This document shows positions 26,105 through 34,994 of a stretch of 64,000 bases of DNA, in pieces. Below the pieces are notes generated by a model that saw nothing but the letters and a program-made list of their open reading frames with translations, searched no databases and had not been told where the DNA came from. Position numbers and translations under genes: made by a program. The stretch is from JAAZZY01 sp964612505 (GTDB lineage Bacteria > Chlamydiota > Chlamydiia > Chlamydiales > JAAZZY01). Location of the stretch: NCBI GenBank assembly GCA_964612505.1, contig CAZTEX010000001.1, forward strand, positions 1-64,000. The letters are read 5' to 3'. Positions within the stretch are counted from its first letter, which is position 1, and every line of letters starts with the position of its first letter.

Positions 26105-28201
26105 TTACAAAGTTGCTTTATGACTCAATTTAATTTGACCTCGATCATTGATGTCTAACACCTTCACTTTAAAGTCATCTCCTTCTTTAAAGAGACCTTC
26201 TAAAGTTTCAATGCGAGTATTAGCTACTTCAGAGATATGGCAAAGCCCTTCTTTTCCACCGACAAGCGATACAAAGAGACCAAAGTTAACAATCGAAACA
26301 ATCTTGCCATTGTACACTTTGCCAATTTCAACTTCAGCGACAATGTTTTCAATCATTTCTTTTGCTTTTTGTACTCCAGCGCTATCAACACCTGAAATGC
26401 TGACAATACCGTCATCATCGATGTCAACATCCACACCTGCCTCTTCAATAATAGCTCGGATTTGTTTTCCTCCTGGGCCAATAACCAAGGCAATTTTGCT
26501 TGGCTTAACTTGAAGCATTTCAATCTTCGGAGCCCATTGAGAGAGTTCTTTGCGAGGAGCAGGACAAACAGCAACCATTTTACTTAAGATGATCTGGCGA
26601 CCTTCTTTAGCTTGCATAAATGCTTTTTGCATGATTTCTGTTGTAATCCCTTCAATTTTGATATCCATTTGAAAGGCTGTAATTCCATCGCCATCACCAG
26701 TTAATTTAAAATCCATATCTCCTAAGGAATCTTCTGTGCCGCTAATATCAGATAAAATAGCGCAGTGTTTTCCCTGAAGAATAAGACCCATTGCAATACC
26801 TGCGATAGGGCGCTTAATTGGAATTCCAGCATCCATGAGGGCCAAACAGCCGCCGCAAACAGAAGCCATGGATGAAGATCCATTAGATTCTAAAATAGTA
26901 GATTCAAGGCGAATAACATAAGGAAATGCGGTTCTTTCTGGTAGGATAGGTAATAATGCTCGTTCTGCCAGTTTTCCGTGACCCATTTCTCTGCGAGAAG
27001 GGGCTCCCATGCGGCCAACTTCTCCTACTGAGTATGGAGGGAACTGATACTGCAGATAGAAACGCTCTGAGCCCATTTCTAAAACAGTTTCATATTTTTG
27101 AGACATGGTTTCGCCACCAATGGTAGCGACAGCCAGGGCTTGAGTTTCTCCGCGAGTGAAAACAGAACTACCGTGAGTGCGTGGTAAAAATGATTGGACA
27201 ATACTGATAGGTCGCACTTCGTTAGTGCGTCTTCCATCAGCGCGTTTGTTACTTTCAATAATGCTATCGCGCATGCTTTGAGAACAGAGTTCTTTAAAAG
27301 CTAAAGCTGCATCTCTAGATTTGTATTTGGCTTCGCTATTTTCAGGGAATAGATTTTTAAAGACTTCTTCTTTAAGAGAAGAGATGACTGTATCTCTCTC
27401 TTTTTTGCCTTTAATAGCCAATGCTTCATTGAGGCGGTTTTGAACAATCTCTTTAATGTCTGCAAAAAGTTCCGCAGGAATCTCTGAAACCAAACTAAAG
27501 TCTTTTTCTTTTCCTACTTTAGATTGCCAGTCCAGTAGAGCATGACAAATTTTCTTGATAGACTCATGTCCTGTTTCAATGGCTTCAAGAACTTGTTCTT
27601 CTGTTAAAAAGTCACAGTAACCTTCGATCATTAAAATGGCGTCTAAAGTTCCAGCTAATAAAAGATCTAGCTTAGAGACTTTTTGTTCTTCAAGGGTAGG
27701 ATTAATAATAAATTTATTATTAATGAAACCGACTCGGACAGCTCCAATCGGCTTAGTAAATGGTAGGTCTGAGATTAAAAGGGCTGCACTTGTTGCACAA
27801 AATGCAAGAGGATCAGGAGAGATCTCTGGGTCGTGTGAAAGGAGTGTTGTGACGACTTGCACTTCATTATAATAACCTTGTGGGAATAGGGGACGCAGAG
27901 GGCGGTCGATGAGACGGCAAATTAGCGTTTCTCTTTGAGTGGGTCTCCCTTCTCTTTTAAGATAACCATTGAGTGTTTTTCCTATGGCAGAAAACTTTTC
28001 TTGATAATCGACTCGGAGAGGAAAAAAATCGACTTCATCACTAGCAGTTTTTGCAGCGCAGACCGATGAAAGGAATACAGTGTCTCGAGCGCGAAGTAAT
28101 ACGCAGCCGTTGGCTTGTTTGCCCAGAGCCCCTGTTTCAAATATTAATTTTACTCCACCGATTTCAACCTGCATGGACTCTAATTCTAAATCTAACTTCA
28201 T
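26105..28201 (-). CDS. pnp: Polyribonucleotide nucleotidyltransferase (PNPase)
   Basis: 3'-5' phosphorolytic exoribonuclease for mRNA turnover. 698 residues: two RNase PH-like halves (GRPTQRETLICRLIDRPLRPLFP in the first; RTHGSSVFTRGETQALA and MGSERFYLQYQFPPYSVGE in the second), then a KH domain (IALVIGPGGKQIRAIIEEAGV) and an S1 domain (GKVYNGKIVSIVNFGLFVSL). The order rpsO-pnp is conserved in Chlamydia and many other bacteria. The upstream gap to rpsO contains the rpsO terminator hairpin, so pnp may be read by leak-through or its own promoter. Its start is the ATG at 28201. Confidence 0.97.
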   Translation of the reverse strand: MKLDLELESMQVEIGGVKLIFETGALGKQANGCVLLRARDTVFLSSVCAAKTASDEVDFFPLRVDYQEKFSAIGKTLNGYLKREGRPTQRETLICRLIDRPLRPLFPQGYYNEVQVVTTLLSHDPEISPDPLAFCATSAALLISDLPFTKPIGAVRVGFINNKFIINPTLEEQKVSKLDLLLAGTLDAILMIEGYCDFLTEEQVLEAIETGHESIKKICHALLDWQSKVGKEKDFSLVSEIPAELFADIKEIVQNRLNEALAIKGKKERDTVISSLKEEVFKNLFPENSEAKYKSRDAALAFKELCSQSMRDSIIESNKRADGRRTNEVRPISIVQSFLPRTHGSSVFTRGETQALAVATIGGETMSQKYETVLEMGSERFYLQYQFPPYSVGEVGRMGAPSRREMGHGKLAERALLPILPERTAFPYVIRLESTILESNGSSSMASVCGGCLALMDAGIPIKRPIAGIAMGLILQGKHCAILSDISGTEDSLGDMDFKLTGDGDGITAFQMDIKIEGITTEIMQKAFMQAKEGRQIILSKMVAVCPAPRKELSQWAPKIEMLQVKPSKIALVIGPGGKQIRAIIEEAGVDVDIDDDGIVSISGVDSAGVQKAKEMIENIVAEVEIGKVYNGKIVSIVNFGLFVSLVGGKEGLCHISEVANTRIETLEGLFKEGDDFKVKVLDINDRGQIKLSHKATL

Positions 28202-28323
28202 TCTTTGTCCTTATCCTAAAAGATTTTTTTATAATTCACGGGTAATAGGCTAAAATTTTATAAGATAAAATCAAAGCATAATTTTCATTAAATTGTTGCT
28301 AAAAGAGTAAGATGATAAAAAAG

Positions 28324-28355
28324 AAAGCCTTTTAATAATAGAATTAAAAGGCTTT
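28324..28355 (-). terminator. Rho-independent terminator of rpsO
   Basis: A perfect 13-bp stem: AAAGCCTTTTAAT at 28324-28336 pairs with ATTAAAAGGCTTT at 28343-28355 around a 6-base loop. Read on the minus strand it is followed by CTTTTTTATC. It begins 6 bases after the rpsO stop codon and lies between rpsO and pnp. Confidence 0.88.
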
Positions 28356-28361
28356 AGATGA

Positions 28362-28631
28362 CTATTTTCTTAATTTTAATCTGGAAATAAGGTTTTGATA
28401 ACGCTTAGTATCCGTCGAGTTTAGATAATCTAAAAGTTTTCTGCGTTGACCTACGAGTTTGAGTAGAGCAAGTCTGGAACCATGATCTTTGGGAGCAATT
28501 TTTAAATGCTCAGTGATTTCAGTGATTCTTTCGGTCAAAATCGCAATCTGAACGTCTGCTGATCCGGTATCTTTTTCATGTAATTGGAACTTTTTTGTAA
28601 TTTCTTCTTTAGTGCTTTTATCTAGAGACAT
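28362..28631 (-). CDS. rpsO: 30S ribosomal protein S15
   Basis: 89 residues, the normal length for S15, which binds 16S rRNA and helps assemble the platform of the small subunit. Conserved features are FQLHEKDTGSADVQIAILTERI, TEHLKIAPKDHGSRLALLKLV, and the closing GQRRKLLDYLNSTDTKRYQNLI. In other bacteria S15 represses its own mRNA through a leader structure; the leader here (28632 upward) is AT-rich and I could not identify such a structure by eye. A strong terminator follows. Confidence 0.97.
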   Translation of the reverse strand: MSLDKSTKEEITKKFQLHEKDTGSADVQIAILTERITEITEHLKIAPKDHGSRLALLKLVGQRRKLLDYLNSTDTKRYQNLISRLKLRK

Positions 28632-28913
28632 AAGGCTTAAGTGTTCTCCTAAATATATATATTTTAGACAAATAATATGGGCTTAAACTATGGAACCTAA
28701 TTGGTTATTGTAAGCATTGTATCATAATTAAAACCTTTAATTCAAGGTTCAATTGATCCAACATGCATCTATCTCTCCCTATTAACTATTATTTTAAACA
28801 AACTACATTAAGATCGCATAAATGTAGCGATATTTAATAAGAAAAAAAAGGTAGTATAAATTATTTTAATTAGAGGGAAAAACAGGTTTTTTGTGCTTTC
28901 GTAAGCTTTCAAA

Positions 28914-28942
28914 TTGCAATTTTTTTTCAATCATTATATAGC
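28914..28942 (+). promoter_or_regulatory. Possible promoter of the coiled-coil protein gene
   Basis: TTGCAA at 28914-28919, 17 bases, then TATAGC at 28937-28942. It is the best sigma-70-like pair in the AT-rich divergent gap between rpsO and the coiled-coil gene. Nothing else can be called in 28632-28913. Confidence 0.35.
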
Positions 28943-28956
28943 TTAGGGATTAAAAA

Positions 28957-29019
28957 ATGATGTTTAAAGGTCTTGCTTGGGCAAAGCCTTTCTTGAGCCA
29001 AAGGATAAAAGAGCGGTGA
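28957..29019 (+). other. Possible 20-codon leader ORF overlapping the next start codon
   Basis: ATG 28957 opens a 20-codon frame (MMFKGLAWAKPFLSQRIKER) whose TGA at 29017-29019 overlaps the GTG at 29016 of the large coiled-coil gene as GTGA. The overlap suggests translational coupling. Alternatively it is the chance remains of a frameshifted N-terminus. Confidence 0.3.
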
Positions 29020-30884
29020 GTACAAATTATAAAAAAAACTTTACAGATAGACTTCAGTTTTTAGGGGTCGTAGGCCCATTTGTTATTATACTTACATTAT
29101 TTTGTGTTTTACTACGAGGATCCTTTAAAGGATGGTACCTCTTTTTTGTGACCTTAGCCGCCCTTCCGATGAGCTGGAAATGGCAAACAAAGGGGTTTTT
29201 CGCAAGCCTTGGTGCTTTAGCTATCAGTTATTTATCAATGTATCCTTTTTTTGAGTCGGGGGATAGGCTTTGGCAGATGGGGGGGTGTTTAAGTCTAGCG
29301 CTGGGTCTCTTTATTACCCATTTAGGCTTCGAAGAGATTAAGGCGATGCTTCTTGATTTACAGATAGAGTCGCAAAGTCGCCTAGACAATTTGATAGAGC
29401 TTGATGATCAGCTTAAGAGGGCTAAAAAAGATTGGGATCTTTCCGAGGAAGAGTATCTAGCCCAAAAAGCAGATAAAGATCAGCTTATTCAGAAGCTGTC
29501 TTTAGAGGCCGATAGCTTAGAGCAAGCCAGTCAATTAATGGATAAAGAGCTAAAGCATTTGCAGCAACTTAACTTAAAATATTTGGATCAGATTGAAAAG
29601 AGCTCTCAACAAATATCGAAACTAGAAGTAGAGCAACTCCGGGCTTCAGAAATGCTCCAAACTGCCCAGCATGAGTTAGCTTTATCAATTACAGATAGAG
29701 AAGTTAGTCAGCAAAATCAAATTGAAGAGAATGAGTTTTTGATTCAAAAGCTCAATATGGAAATTTTTGAATTAGAAGAAAAATTTGAAGCGCAAACAGA
29801 GCAAGAGTCTAGTTTAAGTCAGCAAGCTCGTGAATATGCCCAAGAGATGCAAAAGCTAGAAGAATTACTTCGCGATAAGGTCTCTGAAATTTATGAACTT
29901 CACCATGCTCTTGCTATTAAAGAGACTGAAACTCTCAATTTTCAACGAGAGATTGAAAAAAGACAAAGAGCATTACTCGATAAAGAAAAAGATATTTTAC
30001 ACAATAAAACACAAATAGATGAGCGCGACCAGACGATTAATGAGTTTTCTAAAAAAAATCGTGATCTTGAACAAAATCTTTTGATGTCACAAGCTAACAT
30101 CGAAGAGATGAAGGCCAAGATTCGCAAGCTAGAGCTTCTAAAGTCAGAACTCGACAAATCTCAAGAATATATGCAGAGTTCCCTTGAGCAAAAAACCAAG
30201 ATGAAAAATTTAGAGCTTGAAGAATTAAATAATGAACTGAAGCAAAAGCGAGCTCAGATGACGCGTTTGATGGAACGTAATAACGAACTGGGTCAAGCCA
30301 TCACAATGTATGAAGAGCGTACTTTAGCTTTAGAGATGCAAAATCAAGAAAATGAAAAATTAAGTTACTCTAAGTTAACAGAATTCAATGATGCTCGATT
30401 TGCTCTTCACCAGGCTAATTTGGACAAAGAGAGATTGAAGAAAGAGCTTGGAGAGATTCAGGAAAAAGGCAAGTCAAATCTAGAGAAAAAACCAAGCAAG
30501 CATTGGCTATTACAATTAGAATCAATTCTTAAACAAAACTCTTTCCGCAAGGTAGATTTACAACATTTACCTAAAGATCTCTCTCAAGAAATTGTAACAC
30601 TAAATCAAACAAAAGCACTTTATAAGCAGCTGCGTGAACAATTTGAAGATAAGAATAAAACCCTAGAAGAAATTCGTGATAAACTGTTTAAAGCAGAAAG
30701 TCAGTTTGAGAAACTTAAAAAGCAATGCGAACAAGATCAAGCTAAAGAATCTGAGCTAGAAAGCGAATTGCAAAAGAACTTATTTATTAAAGATCAAGAA
30801 GTGAAAATTGCAGAAGATGAAGTTCTTTCTCTTAATGAAATTATTGGTTCATTGCTTTCAGAAATTGAAAAAGTCAAGGGTTAG
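29016..30884 (+). CDS. Membrane-anchored long coiled-coil protein
   Basis: About 622 residues. The frame opens at TTG 28977, but GTG 29016 with AAAAGAG five bases upstream is a better start (MSTNYKKNFTDRLQF). Three or four hydrophobic segments fill roughly residues 15-110 (LGVVGPFVIILTLFCVLL, WYLFFVTLAALPMSW, FASLGALAISYLSMY, CLSLALGLFITHLGF). The remaining 500 residues are Glu/Lys/Gln/Leu-rich with continuous heptads, a very long coiled coil. No family recognised. A membrane-tethered rod could act in cell shape, division or the host interface. It is convergent with map and overlaps its stop by four bases. Confidence 0.8.
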   Translation: MSTNYKKNFTDRLQFLGVVGPFVIILTLFCVLLRGSFKGWYLFFVTLAALPMSWKWQTKGFFASLGALAISYLSMYPFFESGDRLWQMGGCLSLALGLFITHLGFEEIKAMLLDLQIESQSRLDNLIELDDQLKRAKKDWDLSEEEYLAQKADKDQLIQKLSLEADSLEQASQLMDKELKHLQQLNLKYLDQIEKSSQQISKLEVEQLRASEMLQTAQHELALSITDREVSQQNQIEENEFLIQKLNMEIFELEEKFEAQTEQESSLSQQAREYAQEMQKLEELLRDKVSEIYELHHALAIKETETLNFQREIEKRQRALLDKEKDILHNKTQIDERDQTINEFSKKNRDLEQNLLMSQANIEEMKAKIRKLELLKSELDKSQEYMQSSLEQKTKMKNLELEELNNELKQKRAQMTRLMERNNELGQAITMYEERTLALEMQNQENEKLSYSKLTEFNDARFALHQANLDKERLKKELGEIQEKGKSNLEKKPSKHWLLQLESILKQNSFRKVDLQHLPKDLSQEIVTLNQTKALYKQLREQFEDKNKTLEEIRDKLFKAESQFEKLKKQCEQDQAKESELESELQKNLFIKDQEVKIAEDEVLSLNEIIGSLLSEIEKVKG

Positions 30885-31747
30885 GCGGTTAATATTTCGT
30901 GACCGTCTTCGGTAATTAAAATGGTGTGTTCCCATTGAGCGCTAGGCTTCCCATCTACTGTCAAAGCCGTCCAGCCATCTTCTTGAATAATTCCTTCGGG
31001 TTTTCCTGCATTGATCATAGGTTCAATGGTAAATGTCATTCCTGCAGCTAGTGGAATGTGTAATTGATTTTTAGAGTGCAGCACTTGGGGGGGTTCATGG
31101 AAGGCTAGGCCAACACCATGTCCTACAAACTGGTAGACGACAGAACAGTGTTGAGAATGTGTATAATCAGTGATGACGTCGCCAATTTTAGAAAGGAGAA
31201 CCCCTGGTTTTAAGATTGCAATAGAGCGCATTAAAGCTTCATAAGCAACATCAACAACATGTTGTCTTTCAGGAGTTGTTTTGCCAATAACGACCATCGC
31301 GCTGCAATCCCCAAAAAAACCATTTAAAATGACCGAAATATCAATGTTAGCAATATCTCCTTCGATGAGCTTACGACTGCTTGGAATTCCATGGCAAATC
31401 ACCTCATTGATAGAAATGCAGGTGCTAGCTGAATAAGGGGGAGTTCCATAATTGAGTGTGGCTGGCTTGCCTCCGGCTTCAATCATCAAACGATGGGCGT
31501 AATCATTGAGTTCTTGAGTTGTTACCCCCGCTTTGGCCATTAAACAAGTCTTATCTAAAATTTGCTTGGTTAACTGACAAGCTTTGCGAATGCCATTAAT
31601 TTCTTCAGGGGTTTTTAAGCGGATTTGGTATTTTTTATAATATTCGTGAGCCAGTTCATACCGATTTGCAAAGGATTCTTTGGGGTAATGGCATTTTTTC
31701 CATTTTTTTCCGCTACCACACCAGCAAGGGTCATTTCTTCCGTACAT
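30881..31747 (-). CDS. map: Methionine aminopeptidase with N-terminal SEC-C zinc motif
   Basis: Removes the initiator methionine from new proteins. 288 residues. The first 22 form a SEC-C motif (GRNDPCWCGSGKKWKKCHY), as in chlamydial Map. The catalytic pita-bread domain shows the metal ligands: Asp in NIDISV, Asp in GDCSAM, His in GHGVGLAFHEPP, Glu in TIEPM and Glu in QWEHTI. The substrate His lies in VICHGIPS. In Chlamydia map lies beside ychE/marC, as here. The SEC-C segment probably helps ribosome docking, which is inferred from related proteins. Confidence 0.96.
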   Translation of the reverse strand: MYGRNDPCWCGSGKKWKKCHYPKESFANRYELAHEYYKKYQIRLKTPEEINGIRKACQLTKQILDKTCLMAKAGVTTQELNDYAHRLMIEAGGKPATLNYGTPPYSASTCISINEVICHGIPSSRKLIEGDIANIDISVILNGFFGDCSAMVVIGKTTPERQHVVDVAYEALMRSIAILKPGVLLSKIGDVITDYTHSQHCSVVYQFVGHGVGLAFHEPPQVLHSKNQLHIPLAAGMTFTIEPMINAGKPEGIIQEDGWTALTVDGKPSAQWEHTILITEDGHEILTA

Positions 31748-31811
31748 GTTTCTTCTAAGTTGGGATTAAAAGGATACAATTATATCATTTTTTATTGTTT
31801 AGAAACAATTA

Positions 31812-32423
31812 TTAGATCAAGGTTTTGATCCCTTCAAGGAGCATTTGAATAGCAATGAAGGTTAAAATAAGACCCATTAAACGAGTACAGGCTGTTAGAG
31901 CATTGTCTTTCATTATTTTTTTGAAAAATGGTGTTAAAATAAGAATGGCAGCGCTAATGCCCCACGCAATGACGATACCTAAAAACATGGTAAGGTTGCT
32001 CTCAATTTGACGGCTATAAGCCATAATTGCAGCCAAGATGGAAGGGCCAGCCACTAATGGGACTGAAAGAGGGACTATAAAAGGAGTTCCTCCATTATCA
32101 TCGCTAAAGTGAGTTGTTGTAATGGTTGGAAAAATCATACCTAGCGCAATTAAAAAGAGGATGATCCCACCTGATATTTGAATAGAGGCAACGCTAATTC
32201 CAAGCCAATAGAGTAAAAGCTCTCCTAAGAATTGAAAGCAAATTAAGATCCCCAAAGAGATTAAAAGTTCTCTAAGAATAATTTGATATTGTTTTTTGAC
32301 TTCATATGGTTTTAAAATAGCGGCAAAAATAGGGACATTACCCAGCGGATCCAGAATTAAAACCAGTGATAAAATTAGTGTAAAAATAGACATAGTTACA
32401 TATAAAAAAAAGAATTTGGTCAT
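31812..32423 (-). CDS. MarC-family integral membrane protein
   Basis: 203 residues with six predicted helices. Diagnostic features are LILDPLGNVPIFAAIL near the N-terminus and the central GGTPFIVPLSVPLVAGPSILAAIMAYS, matching the NPLVAGP-type repeat of the MarC/YchE/YhgN family. A second possible start is the ATG that begins MSIFTLIL, 10 codons in. Family members were once thought to be antibiotic-resistance proteins; their transported substrate is not established. It lies 64 bases upstream of map on the same strand. Confidence 0.9.
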   Translation of the reverse strand: MTKFFFLYVTMSIFTLILSLVLILDPLGNVPIFAAILKPYEVKKQYQIILRELLISLGILICFQFLGELLLYWLGISVASIQISGGIILFLIALGMIFPTITTTHFSDDNGGTPFIVPLSVPLVAGPSILAAIMAYSRQIESNLTMFLGIVIAWGISAAILILTPFFKKIMKDNALTACTRLMGLILTFIAIQMLLEGIKTLI

Positions 32424-32517
32424 TTATATCTTACTTGTTATTTGCTGTAAATAGATTTAAATTCAACGTGTGACTAGAGCTTCTCTGTAAGAAAGTAAAC
32501 ATTTAAATTGAGTTGTT

Positions 32518-33438
32518 ATGATTATTGATCAGGCAAAAGCTATTGAGTTACTAAGGTATGGGCAATCCATTGCTGTTTCGACCGATACCGTTTATGGGAT
32601 TGCTGCGGATATGAGTAATGAACGGGCCATTTTACAATTATATAACCTAAAAAAACGGCAGCTGAAAAAACCACTTGTCATTCAACTTGCTGCGCCCTCG
32701 GATTTGGCTAGTTATTTAGCCTTTGTCCCTTTTGATTTAGAGAAAATGATTCAACGATTTTGGCCAGGGGCTCTGACGCTTGTGCTTCCTGTTAAAGAGA
32801 AAAAGGTTCCCTCTCTTATTAGATCTCATTTGCCAACAGCTGCCTTTCGTATTGCCAATAACAACTCGTTAAGATCTTTAATTAAGGAGTTTGGCCCTCT
32901 GGCGGTGACTTCTGCTAATTACTCTGGTCAAAAGGAGCTGTTAACTGTGGCGGAGGTAGAAGAAGTTTTTGGAAAAGACTTTCCTGTCTTAGAAGGGGGA
33001 CATGAAAAATCGAGTGGGATTGCTTCGACTGTTTTAGCTTATGTGGATTCTTCTTGGGTGATTTTGCGCAAAGGGGAAATTGCTTTGAAAGATCTCAGAG
33101 CTGTCGTTGGCTACAACCCTCCTGTTGTTAAAGATGTCGACTTTGAAAATAAAAACTATACGATTTGCCCGCAGTTGCATTGTATGGAATGTCCTTATGA
33201 TGGGTCTATTAAGGTGGTAGTTGGATTTGTGGGACGCGAATACTTAGGGGCTGAGCGGGTCATTTATCTTAAAGAACCACAAAGTACTAAAGAGGTCAAA
33301 TCTAGTATTTTAGAGATCATGAGTGTCATTCAAAATGAGAGCCCTCCTCATGTTTGGGTTGATATGAATTTTCCCAAAGTAGGAGCCATGAAAGAGCTAG
33401 CAACTATTTTAAAGCGCTCTTATGAGATAGATTCTTAA
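32518..33438 (+). CDS. YrdC/Sua5-domain protein (threonylcarbamoyl-AMP synthase-like) with extra C-terminal domain
   Basis: 306 residues. The first 200 form a YrdC domain: AVSTDTVYGIAADM, the KRxxxKP-type LKKRQLKKPLVIQLA, FWPGALTLVLP, and FGPLAVTSANYSG. Such proteins make threonylcarbamoyl-AMP for t6A37 in tRNA. The remaining 100 residues include CPQLHCMECPYDGSIKVVVGF with three cysteines and an alpha/beta-looking tail, which is not the usual Sua5 C-terminal domain. It may be a YciO-type protein, whose role is less certain than that of TsaC. It converges on the PLD gene with a four-base overlap. Confidence 0.88.
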   Translation: MIIDQAKAIELLRYGQSIAVSTDTVYGIAADMSNERAILQLYNLKKRQLKKPLVIQLAAPSDLASYLAFVPFDLEKMIQRFWPGALTLVLPVKEKKVPSLIRSHLPTAAFRIANNNSLRSLIKEFGPLAVTSANYSGQKELLTVAEVEEVFGKDFPVLEGGHEKSSGIASTVLAYVDSSWVILRKGEIALKDLRAVVGYNPPVVKDVDFENKNYTICPQLHCMECPYDGSIKVVVGFVGREYLGAERVIYLKEPQSTKEVKSSILEIMSVIQNESPPHVWVDMNFPKVGAMKELATILKRSYEIDS

Positions 33439-34472
33439 GGAATTTCAATTGTTTTCCCCTCCCACAATAAATGAGTCCACATCTTTTGAATAAATTTTAA
33501 ATTTTTTGTAGAAAGCTTTGAGCAGACAAGAAGCATCTCGTTGTTTTTGCTAAAACCACTTTGAGTCCAATTTGTTGATCCCATGATCAATTTTTTGTTG
33601 TCAATTAGAGCAAACTTGTGGTGCATTAGTTGCATTCCTCGATTGTGATAAATGTTAAAGCCCGCCTCTTTTAAAGAGGTAGCCATCTTTTTAGAGGCTC
33701 CTTTCTGAGACAGATAATCAAAAATAACAGTGACCTTAACGCCTCGATTTTTTGCCTCTATTAAGGCGGTTAAAACTTGTGGGTGAGTGAAGGTAAACAT
33801 GGCAATCTCAATGGATTGCTCGGCTTGATTGATAAGTTCTAAAACGGTTTCAAAAGCCTCTTTAGAGGGCAAGAAAAAGAATTTAAATTCTTTGAGTTGT
33901 AAAGAAGAATGGGGCTGCTGAGAGGTTAGTAGCTCTGTTTTTAAAAATCTCGCAAGCTCAGGCTTATACAAGCTAAGCATCATGTTGTCATGCATGCGCA
34001 AGGATTGAGAAGTTAAATTAGCTGATCCTAAATAGCAGATATCATCAAAAACAAAAATTTTATGGTGCATCAACCCTTTTTGTTTCAAAAGCTGAATTTT
34101 AATCTTAGGGCTGAGTGACAAAGAGAGTTGTTTGGCAAATTTTTTATCGGTAATGACGGTTGTGGGGATTTCCTCTTCGGCTTTAGCGTTGAGAGCTTTA
34201 ATAAAATCTGGATCAGAGAGGGTGTAGACGCTTAAGACAATTTCATGCTTTGCTAACTTAAGGCTTTTTAAGATGGAAACTTTCAGATCCCTTTGCATTT
34301 GGTTACAAACCAACAAAAGAGGATTTTTCTGCGATGGGATAGGGATGAAAATTATTTTTTTTAAATAGAGAGCGAAGATGGCGATGAAGACAAAAAGGAG
34401 TCTTAGGTTGAAAGTTTTTAATTTAAAAAAATTTGTTAATTTGAAACACATTTTTTTAATAAAACCAATCAT
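33435..34472 (-). CDS. Phospholipase D-family protein with N-terminal membrane anchor
   Basis: 345 residues with two HKD motifs: HHKIFVFDDICYLGSANLT and HHKFALIDNKKLIMGSTNWT, each with the His, Lys, Asp and the following G-S-x-N. One hydrophobic helix sits near residues 23-45 (LRLLFVFIAIFALYLKKIIFIPI). Two HKD motifs on one chain make a complete active site. Family members include phospholipase D, cardiolipin synthase and nucleases, and the substrate is not decided here. A PLD-like gene near rpmB is also found in Chlamydia. Confidence 0.9.
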   Translation of the reverse strand: MIGFIKKMCFKLTNFFKLKTFNLRLLFVFIAIFALYLKKIIFIPIPSQKNPLLLVCNQMQRDLKVSILKSLKLAKHEIVLSVYTLSDPDFIKALNAKAEEEIPTTVITDKKFAKQLSLSLSPKIKIQLLKQKGLMHHKIFVFDDICYLGSANLTSQSLRMHDNMMLSLYKPELARFLKTELLTSQQPHSSLQLKEFKFFFLPSKEAFETVLELINQAEQSIEIAMFTFTHPQVLTALIEAKNRGVKVTVIFDYLSQKGASKKMATSLKEAGFNIYHNRGMQLMHHKFALIDNKKLIMGSTNWTQSGFSKNNEMLLVCSKLSTKNLKFIQKMWTHLLWEGKTIEIP

Positions 34473-34585
34473 CCTGAAGTTAGAGGTCTACAGAAAAATC
34501 AATAGATCTTAAATAGGGGTAGGAATGACCGTGAAATATTTAACTTGAGAGACTGCTTCTGGCGCTCAACACGACAGTAGACAGC

Positions 34586-34861
34586 TTAAACCTTTTGTCC
34601 TTCAGCTCTTAAATCACGAACAACAGCAGCTAAGCCTCTTTTGTCAATGGTGCGCATTGCATTGGTAGAAATCTTAAGGGTAATAAAGCGCTTTTCTTCT
34701 GAAAACCAAAATCTTTTTTTGACTAGATTAGGTAGAAACTTTCTTTTAGTAACCCCTGTAATATTGAGTCCAATCCCTTTCTTTTTCTTTGCAATCCCTC
34801 TAAGGGCGTAACTTCTTCCTCTAACGGGTTTTTTGCCAGTAACTTGACAGACCTTTGCCAT
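34586..34861 (-). CDS. rpmB: 50S ribosomal protein L28
   Basis: 91 residues, starting MAKVCQVTGKKPVRGRSYALRG. The open frame continues 20 codons further upstream, but the ATG at 34861 has a strong AAGGAG ribosome-binding site and gives the family's standard N-terminus. Later features are TGVTKRKFLPNLVKKRFW and the C-terminal KISTNAMRTIDKRGLAAVVRDL. Structural protein of the large subunit. The 113-base stretch between this stop and the PLD start holds nothing that I recognise. Confidence 0.96.
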   Translation of the reverse strand: MAKVCQVTGKKPVRGRSYALRGIAKKKKGIGLNITGVTKRKFLPNLVKKRFWFSEEKRFITLKISTNAMRTIDKRGLAAVVRDLRAEGQKV

Positions 34862-34994
34862 GATTGAACTCCTTAAATTTAAATTAGGCAAAATACTAAC
34901 ATCTTGTTTCTTATTGCACAAGAAAAAATATCTTGGCAGTATGCAAATAAGTGGGAGTAATAAATATTTATAAGTTATTTATTTCAAGGAAATT

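Noticed and set aside
28741..28765. tRNA-like T-loop sequence GGTTCAATTGATCC
   Set aside because: No matching acceptor or anticodon arms are present nearby; no tRNA or rRNA gene was found anywhere in the window.
33435..34472. Assigning the PLD protein specifically as cardiolipin synthase
   Set aside because: Two HKD motifs and one membrane helix fit several PLD subfamilies, and the substrate-specific regions could not be judged.
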